Assembly: GCA_019637265.1 (NCBI GenBank)
Contig: JAHBVY010000007.1
Location: 124,001 to 188,000, forward strand
DNA: 64,000 bases
Direction of reading: 5' to 3'
Source of the DNA: Polyangiaceae bacterium
Lineage (GTDB): Bacteria > Myxococcota_A > Polyangia > Polyangiales > Polyangiaceae
In this document: positions 9,934 through 18,225 of the stretch, one piece after another
Numbering within the stretch: the stretch's first letter is position 1
Layout of the letters: each line of letters starts with the position of its first letter
The notes under the pieces: model-generated
What the model saw: only the letters and a program-made list of their open reading frames with translations
Told to the model about the DNA's origin: nothing
Database searches by the model: none
Position numbers and translations under genes: made by a program

Positions 9934-10146
9934 GTGAGCCGCACCCAAATCACCTGGCTGACCATCGCAGGGCTGCTCCTGCTGGGTGGCGGCACCGCGG
10001 CCTTCTTCTTCCTGCACCTGAACTGCGGCGGGAAGCAGAGCATGGACGCCTGCGAGCAGGCCTGGTTCTGCGCCGCCAAGACTTACCACGGGTCCCCTGA
10101 CTACAGCGGCCCCGCCTGGTCCTGCGAGTCGACGCTGCTGCCATGA
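9934..10146 (+). CDS. Small single-pass membrane protein, Cys-rich tail
   Basis: 70 residues from GTG at 9934, preferred because GAGAGG lies 7 bases before it; an in-frame GTG at 9913 falls inside the hairpin. One membrane helix spans about residues 8-28, followed by a short domain with four cysteines (LNCGG, DACEQ, FCAAK, WSCES), probably on the periplasmic side and able to form disulfides. No family recognised. It lies 53 bases after hppA and could be read through from it. Confidence 0.6.
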   Translation: MSRTQITWLTIAGLLLLGGGTAAFFFLHLNCGGKQSMDACEQAWFCAAKTYHGSPDYSGPAWSCESTLLP

Positions 10147-10176
10147 GCGGCGCCCTCCAGCCGAACAGGCTAGGCT

Positions 10177-10407
10177 GTGCGTCACGTGACACAACCAGCG
10201 CCCTTCGTCAGTGATCCGGAAATCCTCTCCGGTGCCGTGTGCTTCACCGGCACACGCGTGCCGGTGTCTGCCTTGATGGACTACCTTCAAGCGGGTGACC
10301 GCATCGACGACTTCCTCGATGACTTCCCCACAGTCTCCCGAGAGCAAGTCGGCGCCGTCCTGCGGCTCGCCGGAGAGGCCGTGATGCAACATGCGCGTTC
10401 TGCTTGA
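10177..10407 (+). CDS. DUF433 antitoxin
   Basis: 76 residues with the DUF433 pattern: an opening aspartate-proline, then CFTGTRVPV, a helical centre and DDFPTVSREQV. Such proteins are antitoxins (VapB45-like, winged-helix DNA binding) paired with PIN-like toxins. GTG at 10177 is used; a GTG three codons later is possible. The 3' end overlaps the toxin gene by 17 bases. It is expected to bind the toxin and repress its own promoter. Confidence 0.88.
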   Translation: MRHVTQPAPFVSDPEILSGAVCFTGTRVPVSALMDYLQAGDRIDDFLDDFPTVSREQVGAVLRLAGEAVMQHARSA

Positions 10408-10717
10408 CGAGTGCCTGCCTCGCAAGCTCAAGGCGCACTTGCACGGGCACCAGGTCATCACGGTTCCTGAGGCAGGTTGGGCGGGGAAGCAGAACGGAGA
10501 GCTGCTGCTCGCGGCGACAGGGCTCATTGATGCGTTCGTTACGATAGACAGTAATCTTGCCTATCAGCAGCACCTCGCGAACTTACCATTCGCCGTCATT
10601 GTGCTGAGGGCAGGCTCGAATCGCGTCCAAGACCTCGTCCCACTAGTCCCCGAGATCGTCACCGCGCTTCAGTCAGCGCAGCCGGGGCAAGTGATACGGA
10701 TCGGCGAGCTGACATAG
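10391..10717 (+). CDS. DUF5615 PIN-like toxin
   Basis: 108 residues opening MRVLLDECLP, the standard start of DUF5615 (Mut7-C/PIN-like) proteins, with acidic residues LLDE near the N-terminus and FVTIDSN in the middle as likely metal ligands for RNA cleavage. It pairs with the overlapping DUF433 gene, the usual antitoxin-first order. Base composition (10480-10620) is a little less GC-rich than its neighbours, compatible with transfer. RNase activity is inferred from the family. Confidence 0.88.
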   Translation: MRVLLDECLPRKLKAHLHGHQVITVPEAGWAGKQNGELLLAATGLIDAFVTIDSNLAYQQHLANLPFAVIVLRAGSNRVQDLVPLVPEIVTALQSAQPGQVIRIGELT

Positions 10718-10748
10718 GTAAGCGCGCACGAACTCGAGATCGCACGCC

Positions 10749-12008
10749 TCAGCGGGGCTCGAGGTCTTCGGGGCGGGCCAGGGCGTCTTGCACCAGGGCG
10801 GACACGCCGTCCACGCCGATGCCGCGCCAGAAGAGGGTCCAGCCGGGGACGCGCAGCAGGCCGTCGGCGTGCTCGGCGTACCAGGCGGAGATGGGGTTGT
10901 CGGGGCGCGCGCGCCAATAGAAGCGCGGCGTGTCTCGGGTGAGCGCCTGCCACAGGTCGCGCCCCAGGCCCTCGCCCTGCGCCACCTGATCCACCGCGAA
11001 CTTGGTCAGGAAGGCTCCCCCCACGCCTGGCTCGAGGATCGCCGCGCCGCGGCGCTGGCGCTCGAGGTAGATGGCCTCGGGGCGACGCTCGAACAGGCGC
11101 GGCGCGCCGCTCGTGCCCAGGATCAGGCGGCGCTGGAACGCGGACTCGAGCAGCTCGCTCAGCGCTCCGCGTGAGGCGTCGTCGTAGCGTTCGAGCCGCT
11201 CGATCTCGCTCCCGCGTTGGATCAGCGTGCCAGCGCCGCGCACGGTGAACAGCTCCTTCAGCAGCACGAGCGGTGAGGCGACGCTCACTTGGACTCGCCG
11301 CTCGGCGCGCGCCAGGCGCGCGAGCTGGGTGAGGAGGCTCGCGTCGCCGCTCGGCAACACACCGCTCGCGAGCAGCGGATCCAAGTCAGTCGAGAGGTTG
11401 ATCAGCGAGATCCCGCCGTCGTGGACCGGGAGCCGACGCGGGGCGCCCAACGCGAGCGGTGACACCCCGGCGCCGAGCGCGCCTTGTCCGCGCAGCACCA
11501 CCAGCTTGCGGCTCTTCAGCTCGCTCAAGAGCTCGTCCACGATCCGAAATCGGGTGGCCTCGTCCTGATCCACGTCGAATGACACGAGTGGCACGCGGCA
11601 CGCCCTGAGCTCCGCCTCCAGCCGCTGAACGAGGCCCGGCGCCCCCGCGCGGTGCTCGCTCGGCTCGAGCCCCGCCTCCGTCAGCGCCGACACCAGCCCG
11701 GCGCGGGTCCGCGCCGCACGCGCTGGATCGAACACACCGAGCAGGAGCGGCGCCACCAGCTCGAGGCGCCTCAAGAAGCTCAGCTGCTCGACCAAGCTCG
11801 CGCGAATGTGACGGGCGACGCTGGCCTCCACCACGATGATCCCGAAGCTCTCCTTCGGGACCTCGCGGAACAGCTTCAGGTAGAGCTCCGTCTCGCTGCG
11901 GCGCCCGATGCTCTCCATGAAGGTCAGCACGAGCTCCGCTCCACTGGGCACAAGGGCGTCGAGGCGAGCCACGTCGCGCGGCGTAGAGCGGCGATCAGTT
12001 TGCCGCAA
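10749..12008 (-). CDS. N-acetylglutamate synthase/kinase-like protein (AAK plus DUF619 GNAT)
   Basis: 419 residues. The N-terminal 260 residues resemble a degenerate amino-acid kinase fold (SETELYLKLF, FGIIVVEASV). The C-terminus is a DUF619-type acetyltransferase: LTKFAVDQVAQGEGLGRDLW, with acetyl-CoA-binding QGEGLG, and RARPDNPISAWY. This architecture is that of vertebrate-type NAGS and bacterial NAGS-K proteins in the arginine pathway. The kinase half lacks clear glycine-rich substrate loops and is probably regulatory. The listed start is TTG; GTG at 11972 is an alternative. Divergent from the cyclase gene with about 20 bases between starts, so their promoters must overlap the coding ends. 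Confidence 0.82.
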   Translation of the reverse strand: MRQTDRRSTPRDVARLDALVPSGAELVLTFMESIGRRSETELYLKLFREVPKESFGIIVVEASVARHIRASLVEQLSFLRRLELVAPLLLGVFDPARAARTRAGLVSALTEAGLEPSEHRAGAPGLVQRLEAELRACRVPLVSFDVDQDEATRFRIVDELLSELKSRKLVVLRGQGALGAGVSPLALGAPRRLPVHDGGISLINLSTDLDPLLASGVLPSGDASLLTQLARLARAERRVQVSVASPLVLLKELFTVRGAGTLIQRGSEIERLERYDDASRGALSELLESAFQRRLILGTSGAPRLFERRPEAIYLERQRRGAAILEPGVGGAFLTKFAVDQVAQGEGLGRDLWQALTRDTPRFYWRARPDNPISAWYAEHADGLLRVPGWTLFWRGIGVDGVSALVQDALARPEDLEPR

Positions 12009-12027
12009 GAAGGCGCGAGATTCCTCT

Positions 12028-13791
12028 ATGATGGGCGAGATGCGCGTGGGCCTCGTGACCCCTCCCGGGCTGCTCAGTGAGTTCGTGGGCCAGGTGGTGA
12101 AGCCCGCGGGGCACGAGCTGTGGGTCGCGCCGGGGGTCGCCGCGTTGATGGAGCAAGCCGGGCAAGAGCCGGACGTGGTGCTGTTCGCGCCTCACGTGGA
12201 CGGGCAGCGGGCGGCGGTCGCCTTGCATCAGGCGCGAGAGGCGGGGTTCGCCTTGCCTTCTGCGGTCTACCTGGGCCTGACGGCGGAGGCCTGCGAGGCC
12301 GCGCGGCGCGAGGGCTTCACCCGCGCGCTCGCGCTGCCGTTTCAGGGGCGCGAGCTGCTCGCCGCGGTCGATCGCGGCAAGAGCGGCCAATTGTCCGTGC
12401 TACTGACGGATGACAGCGAGCTGATCCACAAGCACACCCGCGGCCTGCTGGCGGAGGCCGGCTACGAAGTCAGAGAGGCTTATGATGGGGAGGAGGCCTG
12501 GGAGATGCTGCAGGCCGATCCGCCCGATCTCCTGCTCACGGACGTGGAGATGCCGCGGCTCGGCGGCTACGACCTGTGCCGACGGGTGAAGGACGACGAG
12601 CGCCTGCGCGAGATCCCGGTGGTGATCTGCTCGAGCCTCGGTGAGGCCGCGGACTTGGAGCGCGGCTTCGACGCCGGCGCCGACGACTACCTGGTGAAGC
12701 CGGTGGTGCCGGAGGAGCTGGTGACGCGCCTGCACTCGCTGCTCGCGACCCGCATGGCCAGCGTGCGCGAGCGGGTGCTGGTGGTGGACGACTCCGCGGC
12801 GATCCGTCACCTGGTGGCCGATTGCCTGCGGCGCCAAGGTTTCCGGGTGGAAACTGCGGTGGACGGGGCGGACGGCCTCGCGAAGGCGCAGGCGGAGCCG
12901 CCCGACCTGGTGCTGACCGACTACGACATGCCACGCATGACCGGCTTCGAGCTGGTGCACGCCCTGCGCCGCACGCGGGAGACGCGCGACGTGCCGCTGG
13001 TGATGCTCACCGCGCGCGACACCCGGCGCGATCAAGCGCAGATGCGCGCCGCGGGCCTCACGAGCTACCTGGTGAAGCCGTTCACCACGGACAAGTGCAT
13101 CGCCATCGTGGAGCGGGTGCTCGCGGAGTCGCGCCTCGCGCGTTACAAGCAGGCCTCGCGGCTCTACATCAGCGAGGGCGCGGTGCAGGCGGCGGAGCAG
13201 CTGTCCGCCGGGGGCGAGCCCTACGCCATCCGCGCGAAGGAGGTGGACGCGACGCTGCTCTTCAGCGACATCAGCGGCTTCACGGCGATGAGCTCCCGGC
13301 TGCCGCCGGCGGCGGTGGTGGAGGTCTTGAACGCCTCCTTCGACGCCCTGTGCGTCGTGATCAAGGAGCAGGGCGGCGACATCGACAAGTTCATCGGCGA
13401 CGCCATCATGGCGGTGTTCGAGGACCGCTCCGACTTCGAGGAGCCGCACGCCTTGCGCGCCGCGCGCGCCGCGTTCGGCATGCAGCAGGCGCTGGCGGAG
13501 TTCAACGCGGACCGCTCACCGCCGCTCGTGATGCGCATCGGCCTCAACTCCGGGAGCATCGTGCGCGGCGACATCGGCTCCCGCTACGTGCGGCGCGACT
13601 ACACGTGCATCGGCGACGCCGTGAACCGCGCCCAGCGCCACGAAGCGAACGCGCCGCTCGGTGGCGTGCTGATCAGTCAGGACACCTACGATCGGATCCG
13701 AGACTGTGTGGTGGTGGAGGAGCTGCCCGGCATCAAGCTGAAGGGCATCGACGAGCCCGTGAGCGGCTACGTCCTCAAGGGCATGCGCTGA
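12028..13791 (+). CDS. Two-receiver class III adenylate/guanylate cyclase
   Basis: 587 residues. The first ~120 residues look like a degenerate receiver without acceptor aspartate. Two real receiver domains follow: one at about 125-240 (LLTDDSE, LLTDVEMPRLGG, LVKPV) and one at about 250-370 (VLVVDDSAA, VLTDYDMPRMTG, YLVKPF). A class III cyclase domain fills about 405-587, with metal aspartates in FSDISGFT and GDAIMAVF, and YTCIGDAVNRA. It should make cAMP (or cGMP) under control of an upstream histidine kinase not present here. ATGs at 12028, 12031 and 12040 are all possible starts. Confidence 0.92.
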   Translation: MMGEMRVGLVTPPGLLSEFVGQVVKPAGHELWVAPGVAALMEQAGQEPDVVLFAPHVDGQRAAVALHQAREAGFALPSAVYLGLTAEACEAARREGFTRALALPFQGRELLAAVDRGKSGQLSVLLTDDSELIHKHTRGLLAEAGYEVREAYDGEEAWEMLQADPPDLLLTDVEMPRLGGYDLCRRVKDDERLREIPVVICSSLGEAADLERGFDAGADDYLVKPVVPEELVTRLHSLLATRMASVRERVLVVDDSAAIRHLVADCLRRQGFRVETAVDGADGLAKAQAEPPDLVLTDYDMPRMTGFELVHALRRTRETRDVPLVMLTARDTRRDQAQMRAAGLTSYLVKPFTTDKCIAIVERVLAESRLARYKQASRLYISEGAVQAAEQLSAGGEPYAIRAKEVDATLLFSDISGFTAMSSRLPPAAVVEVLNASFDALCVVIKEQGGDIDKFIGDAIMAVFEDRSDFEEPHALRAARAAFGMQQALAEFNADRSPPLVMRIGLNSGSIVRGDIGSRYVRRDYTCIGDAVNRAQRHEANAPLGGVLISQDTYDRIRDCVVVEELPGIKLKGIDEPVSGYVLKGMR

Positions 13792-13805
13792 GTCCACGCG
13801 CGACT

Positions 13806-13930
13806 GGGCAGGCACGGGGGCCTGCCCCTACGGGCCCCATCACAGCCACGGGGCCTGCTCCTACGGGCCCCATCGCAGCCACGGGAGCCTGCCCTTACGG
13901 GCCCCATCGCAGCCACGGGGCGTCTGCCCC
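13806..13930. repeat. REP hairpin and 3.5 tandem copies of a ~34-bp unit
   Basis: The first 26 bases (13806-13831) form stem GGGCAGGC/GCCTGCCC and recur exactly at 17569-17594. From 13814 a unit of 33-34 bases running from ACGGGGCCTGC through TACGGGCCCCATC to CAGCC is repeated three times plus a partial copy. Located just after the cyclase stop. Confidence 0.9.
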
Positions 13931-14005
13931 AATGCAGCGATGACGCGTTGCCGAGCGGCGGAAAGTCGCGGTGAGGCGGCGCCCGGGTGCTAAACAGGGC
14001 GCCGC

Positions 14006-14362
14006 ATGGCCTATGCCGTCATCCTGATCGCGATCGCAGCCTGCGCCATCGGCGCCTACCTGCTGCTCGTGTTTCGCGAGGTGCCTGGGGCGATCGAGGA
14101 GCGCCTGGGTGAGTACGAAGCGCTCCCGGAGGACTTGGGGGAGTGGCGCGAGGCGCCGAGCGACTCCACCCTCGGACGGACAGCCAGCGCAACCGAGGCA
14201 GGCCCCGGTGAGATCTGCGAGGTGCGGCTCTTGCACCAGCAAGGTGGCACCTTCTCGCGCCCGAAGCTCATCCGTCAGGTGCGCTACCGAGACGCGGAGA
14301 CGCGCAAGATCCTCCGCGTGGAGCCCGACGAAGAGCTGAAGCGCCGCCGCGTGAAGCGCTGA
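14006..14362 (+). CDS. Small membrane-anchored hypothetical protein
   Basis: 118 residues. An N-terminal membrane helix (about 3-23) is followed by a soluble charged domain ending in KRRRVKR. No conserved domain is recognised. ATG at 14006. It lies between two repeat clusters and has no close same-strand neighbour, so is probably a single transcript. Coding character is supported by the strong GC preference at third positions and the sensible hydrophobic profile. Confidence 0.6.
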   Translation: MAYAVILIAIAACAIGAYLLLVFREVPGAIEERLGEYEALPEDLGEWREAPSDSTLGRTASATEAGPGEICEVRLLHQQGGTFSRPKLIRQVRYRDAETRKILRVEPDEELKRRRVKR

Positions 14363-14377
14363 CCCCGCTCACAAGCC

Positions 14378-14560
14378 ATCAGTGATCTTGACGATAGCTC
14401 AAGGCTCCGCGGAGGAGCGCTCGCGCGGCGCACTTCGGGGCACGCTGCGCCTCGCCAAACCCCCAACCCCCGCCCCCGATCCGTCAGTGACCTTGATGAA
14501 ATCTCACGCTGCAGCCACGGCGCTCGCTCTGTTGCTCAAAGCTCCGCGGAGGAGCGCTCG
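14378..14560. repeat. Pair of direct repeats around the end of the flavoprotein gene
   Basis: GCTCCGCGGAGGAGCGCTCG preceded by GCTCAAG or GCTCAAA occurs at about 14398-14423 and 14535-14560. The second copy encodes the last residues and stop codon of the gene ending at 14536. CCGCGG is self-complementary. Between the copies, 14453-14476 carries a TGCCAAACCCCC-type element variant. Confidence 0.75.
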
Positions 14561-14934
14561 ATCGCGATCACTTCCCAGTGCTTCCTGCGTCCGCTCAGCG
14601 TCGCTGACAACGTGATGAGGCCCATCTGCCAGCCGTACTTCGCCTTCAGCGCGCGATAGACGCGCTCCTTCAGCGCCTCGTCGGTCACCAGCGTGCCCTC
14701 AGCGTCGAACCACGGGGCGCCCTCCGCCACGCCGCCGCGCAGGTCGCAGGCCGCGACTCGCACCTTCGAGTCACGACGGAGGCGCTTCACCTTGTAGGAT
14801 TTCCCGTTGGTGAAGACGCCGAGCAGCCCGTCCAGCTCGGCGAACCACACCGGGGTCTTCACCCCGGTGCCGTCGCGGCGAAACGTCTCGAGGCTGATGT
14901 ACTTCGCTGAAGTCAGCTCGGCTGGCCAGCTCAT
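14536..14934 (-). CDS. PPOX-class (F420-dependent type) flavin/F420 oxidoreductase
   Basis: 132 residues of the split-barrel pyridoxamine-oxidase-like fold: YISLETFRRDGTGVKTPVW near the start, then VFTNGKSYKVKRLRRDSKVRV, the phosphate-binding region. Such proteins bind FMN or F420 and reduce small molecules; substrate unknown. Its ATG overlaps the pilQ stop (TGATG), so it is translated with the pilus operon although no pilus role is known. The last residues (ERSSAEL) are encoded by a repeat found again 137 bases away. Confidence 0.85.
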   Translation of the reverse strand: MSWPAELTSAKYISLETFRRDGTGVKTPVWFAELDGLLGVFTNGKSYKVKRLRRDSKVRVAACDLRGGVAEGAPWFDAEGTLVTDEALKERVYRALKAKYGWQMGLITLSATLSGRRKHWEVIAIERSSAEL

Positions 14935-17297
14935 CAGCGGCCCAGGGCCTCTGCTCGGTTGACGATGCGCGGGGTGAGGAAGATGACCAGCTCACCGCGG
15001 GTGTCACTCGCCCTCCGGCGTTGGAACAAGAGACCGATGAGCGGGATGTCACCGAAGAACGGCACCTGATCGAGGTTCCTACCGGTGTTGCGCGTGAAGA
15101 TGCCGCCGATCACCGCGGTGTGGCCGTCCATCACCAAGAGGTCCGTCTCGGCCTCACGCTTCAAGATGGTCGGATCGCCGCGCGGGGAGGTCTGGTTGAA
15201 GTCGGGCTCGTCGCGGTTGATCTTCACGTGCATGCTGACGCTGCCGTCGGCGGTCACGTGGGGCTTCACCAGGAGCTGGAGCTTCGCCTCCTGGAAGGTC
15301 GTCTGCACGCCTTGCGCGCTGATCTGTGAGAACGGGATCAGCGTGCCCTGGCTGATGCGCGCCTCGTGGTTGTCGAGGGTGAGGATGCGCGGGCTCGAGA
15401 GGATGCGCAGCATGCCGCTCGACTCCGCCGCCGAGAGCCGGACGGCGAGGTTGATGGTGTTGTCGATGGAGCCGAAGGTGAGGCCGAGGGCGCCACCCGT
15501 CCCGGTGCCGACCGTCGCCGGCAGGTTCACCGCGAAGTTCGGGTTCTGAACGTTGCGCTGGAAGGGTGACAGACCACCGGTCGGCGTGTTGGTGTCGCTC
15601 GCGCCACCGACCAGGCCCACCCGGTTCGGGAACGCGAGACCGGTGGGGTTACCCGTCGCGGCGGAGAAGGTGCCGTCGCCACCCCACTGGATACCCACGT
15701 CGCGCAGGTAGCGGCTGGTCGCCTCCACGATGCGCGCCTCCACCAGCACCTGCGGTGTCTGGGTGTCCAAGGAGCGCGTGAGCTCCTCGATTTGGTTCAG
15801 GTTGCCCGCGACGTCGCGCACGATCATCACGTTCGTGCGCTCGTCGACGGCGATCGATCCGCGCTCGGACAGCAGCTCGCGCGCGCGGCTCTGGAGCTCG
15901 CTCGCCTGGGCGTAGCTCACCGGGATGAGCCGAGTCTCGAGCGGCTCCAGCTTCGCCATCTGAATGCGACGCTGGATTTCCATGTCGCGCTCTTTCTCGA
16001 GCTCGGCGAGCGGCGCCACACGGATCATGTTGCCCTGGCGCACCATGCCGAGGCTCTTGGCCTGGAGCACGACGGACAGCGCCTGATCCCAGGGCACGTT
16101 GCGCATGCGGATGGTGACGGTGCCCGAGACGTTGTCCGCCGTGACGATGTTCACGCGACCCACGTCGGCCAACAGGCGCAGCACGTTGTGGATGTCCGCG
16201 TCCTTCAGGTCCAAGTCGATGCGACGACCACGGAACGCGGTGCGCTCCTGACCTGCCATCGCCGGCGTGAAGGCGCCCGCGCGATCCGCCTCGAGCGCGT
16301 GCTCCTCGGCGTCATCGTCGCTGGCGGGCTCACCCAGGCGCCCGAAGTCGGTGCCGATCTGCGGCAAATCGTCAGTGAGCGTGTCCACGTGCAGCGTCCG
16401 CGCGCGACGCGCCACGCCGCCGTCGCGGCCCACGCCCGTGGCGCTGGTCGGCAGCTTCGACTGCTCGAAGAAGGTCCAGACGATGGCGTCACCGCGGCGG
16501 CTCACGCGGCTCGAGGCCTTGCTGCTGACGTCCGCCTCGAGCACCACGTCCTTGCGCTTCTTGCCGCTCTGGTAGGTCGCGACGGAGGACACCAGCCCCT
16601 CGAAGGCGGAGGTGTCGAGCCGCCGCTGAAGGGCCTCCGGCAGCTCCGCGCCACGGATCACCAAGGTGGCGCGACCCCCCTTACCCTCGCTCTGGCTGAA
16701 CTCGGCGTCACCGCTCACGCGGATCACGACCTCCTCCTTGAGCGCCTCACGCCGGTAGCGAACATCGCGGATCTGCGCGACGTCAGCGGCCGCCTTCGGC
16801 GCCGCCTTCGGCTTGACCGGCGTGTCGAGCACCCCGGATTTCCCTGGGGCAAACGTGAGGATCAGGCGCTTGCCCTCGACGCGCACGGAGTATTTCGCCT
16901 CCTCCGTCAGGGTCACCAGGACGCGCACCAGCTTGTCCGATCCCTTACCGAAGGCCTGGGTCATCACCCCGCCAACGACCCCCTGCTTGCGCGTGATGGC
17001 GCCCGGCGCGCCCCGGACATCCGCTCCTGGGACGTCGACCACCAGCCGCAGGCCCCCAGAGGTGAGGCGCGCCGTGAAGGTGGGCTCCTGGTCGAAGCCG
17101 ACCACCACCTCTGCCCCGCCGCGCTCGGTCTCCACCAGCTGGACGCTGGTGGCGTGCCGCATCGGCGCCGCCTCCACGGGCGCTGCGAGCAACACACAAG
17201 CCCCGAGCGCACCAAGCGCAGTCAGGCGTACCAGGCGTCGCCTGAGCCCAAAATCGTGGGGATTCGCTTTGGTCCGGCTCGTGTTCGTGAGCTGCAT
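14934..17297 (-). CDS. pilQ: Type IV pilus secretin PilQ
   Basis: 787 residues from ATG at 17297. Signal peptide (about 20-45, ending VEAAP), AMIN-type domains in the first ~300 residues (peptidoglycan binding), an STN/secretin N0 domain (IDLDLKDADIHNVLRLLADV), N1-type domain, and the secretin channel near the C-terminus (ETDLLVMDGHTAVIGGI, VPFFGDIPLIGLLFQ, ELVIFLTPRIV). It forms the outer-membrane pore for pili. Unlike the tightly overlapping pilMNOP genes, 346 bases separate it from pilP. The following flavoprotein gene overlaps by one base. Confidence 0.98.
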   Translation of the reverse strand: MQLTNTSRTKANPHDFGLRRRLVRLTALGALGACVLLAAPVEAAPMRHATSVQLVETERGGAEVVVGFDQEPTFTARLTSGGLRLVVDVPGADVRGAPGAITRKQGVVGGVMTQAFGKGSDKLVRVLVTLTEEAKYSVRVEGKRLILTFAPGKSGVLDTPVKPKAAPKAAADVAQIRDVRYRREALKEEVVIRVSGDAEFSQSEGKGGRATLVIRGAELPEALQRRLDTSAFEGLVSSVATYQSGKKRKDVVLEADVSSKASSRVSRRGDAIVWTFFEQSKLPTSATGVGRDGGVARRARTLHVDTLTDDLPQIGTDFGRLGEPASDDDAEEHALEADRAGAFTPAMAGQERTAFRGRRIDLDLKDADIHNVLRLLADVGRVNIVTADNVSGTVTIRMRNVPWDQALSVVLQAKSLGMVRQGNMIRVAPLAELEKERDMEIQRRIQMAKLEPLETRLIPVSYAQASELQSRARELLSERGSIAVDERTNVMIVRDVAGNLNQIEELTRSLDTQTPQVLVEARIVEATSRYLRDVGIQWGGDGTFSAATGNPTGLAFPNRVGLVGGASDTNTPTGGLSPFQRNVQNPNFAVNLPATVGTGTGGALGLTFGSIDNTINLAVRLSAAESSGMLRILSSPRILTLDNHEARISQGTLIPFSQISAQGVQTTFQEAKLQLLVKPHVTADGSVSMHVKINRDEPDFNQTSPRGDPTILKREAETDLLVMDGHTAVIGGIFTRNTGRNLDQVPFFGDIPLIGLLFQRRRASDTRGELVIFLTPRIVNRAEALGR

Positions 17298-17433
17298 CGG
17301 AGGTGCTCCAGAGGTCTCGCCGGCCCACGGATGAGGCCGGGTTATCGCTGGAAACGGTATCCTGCCGCGCGCGACGCGAACAAATAACCGGGACACTATT
17401 CTCCCCAGCGTGCCTGGCCGCTCGTCTCGAGGG

Positions 17434-17451
17434 GGGGTTGGACGGCACCGC
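17434..17451 (+). repeat. Dispersed 18-mer, copy 1
   Basis: GGGGTTGGACGGCACCGC. Exact copies at 19808-19825 (minus orientation, inside pilM), 26141-26158 and 58639-58656 (inside the SDR gene); 17 of 18 bases at 50441-50457 (minus orientation). Confidence 0.9.
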
Positions 17452-17568
17452 ACCGCGAGCCGGCGCGAGCTCGCACCGCAGCTCGACCCAACCCCACCGA
17501 GGATCCGCCAGCGAGCGCGCCCCGCGTCAGTCCCCCGAACCAGCAGGCTCAGCGACTGGGGGCAATGA

Positions 17569-17594
17569 GGGCAGGCACGGGGGCCTGCCCCTAC
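17569..17594. repeat. REP hairpin, copy 2
   Basis: Identical over 26 bases to 13806-13831; stem GGGCAGGC/GCCTGCCC with a 6-base ACGGGG loop, followed by CCTAC. Confidence 0.9.
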
Positions 17595-17643
17595 CGAGGG
17601 CTCGGGGCGATCCGTCAGCGCCGCGTATCAGGCGCAGGCGACC

Positions 17644-18225
17644 TCAATTGCCGGCGGGGATGGTCCCCTCGGGGCGCAGCGCGATGACGCGCGTCGCGCT
17701 CGGCACGTCGGGGTTGGCAGGATCTTCACGCACCAGCACGATGTCCTCGTCGCGGATGCGGTCGAGCCGCCAGTTGACCTCGTACTCCGCCCCGGAGCTG
17801 CCCGCCTGGACTCGCTCCGCTCGTCCGATGAACTGACCACGGGTCACCACGTGGCCCTTGCCGGTGGGGTCGAGGAGCATGGCGCGAGCCGGCGCGATGC
17901 GCGTCACCAGCCCGATCAGCTTCAGCTCGTCGAGTGAATACTGGTCGAGCAAGACGTCGCGTTGAGAGCGGACGTTCGTCTTCGACTCATTGACGAAGGC
18001 GCTCGCATAGCTGCGGAATGGATCCCGGCTGCGCTCGGACTCCACGAAGTCCGCCTCCTGGTACTCGGGCTTCGGGGGGCCGGCGTCCGCCGCCAGCTCC
18101 GCAGCTTGGGCGGACGCGGACTCCGCCGGCGCCTGGTAAGTCGACTGAACCACCTTGTCGTCGCAAGCGAGCGACAGGAGGCTCGCCGCGCAGGCGAGGC
18201 TGACCGCTAGGTATGCCTTGGTCAT
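17644..18225 (-). CDS. pilP: Type IV pilus lipoprotein PilP
   Basis: 193 residues from ATG at 18225, overlapping the pilO stop (ATGA). Lipoprotein signal ending LLSLAC, then a linker and a PilP beta domain (LDELKLIGLVTRI, RAMLLDPTGKGHVVTRGQFIG). PilP links the inner-membrane PilMNO alignment complex to the PilQ secretin. Order and spacing match the standard operon. Confidence 0.96.
   Translation of the reverse strand: MTKAYLAVSLACAASLLSLACDDKVVQSTYQAPAESASAQAAELAADAGPPKPEYQEADFVESERSRDPFRSYASAFVNESKTNVRSQRDVLLDQYSLDELKLIGLVTRIAPARAMLLDPTGKGHVVTRGQFIGRAERVQAGSSGAEYEVNWRLDRIRDEDIVLVREDPANPDVPSATRVIALRPEGTIPAGN

Larger units (their letters stand above)
17298..17643. other. pilP-pilQ gap filled with dispersed repeats
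   Basis: No gene seen. It contains one copy of an 18-mer (17434-17451) and one exact REP hairpin (17569-17594). GGTTAT and ATAACC flank 17340-17390 as a weak inverted repeat. It breaks what is usually a compact operon and may carry a separate pilQ promoter. Confidence 0.6.

Noticed and set aside
15792..17387. 531-codon open frame on the plus strand
   Set aside because: Antisense to pilQ, whose domains are unmistakable; His/Arg/Leu-rich composition is typical of a GC-rich shadow.
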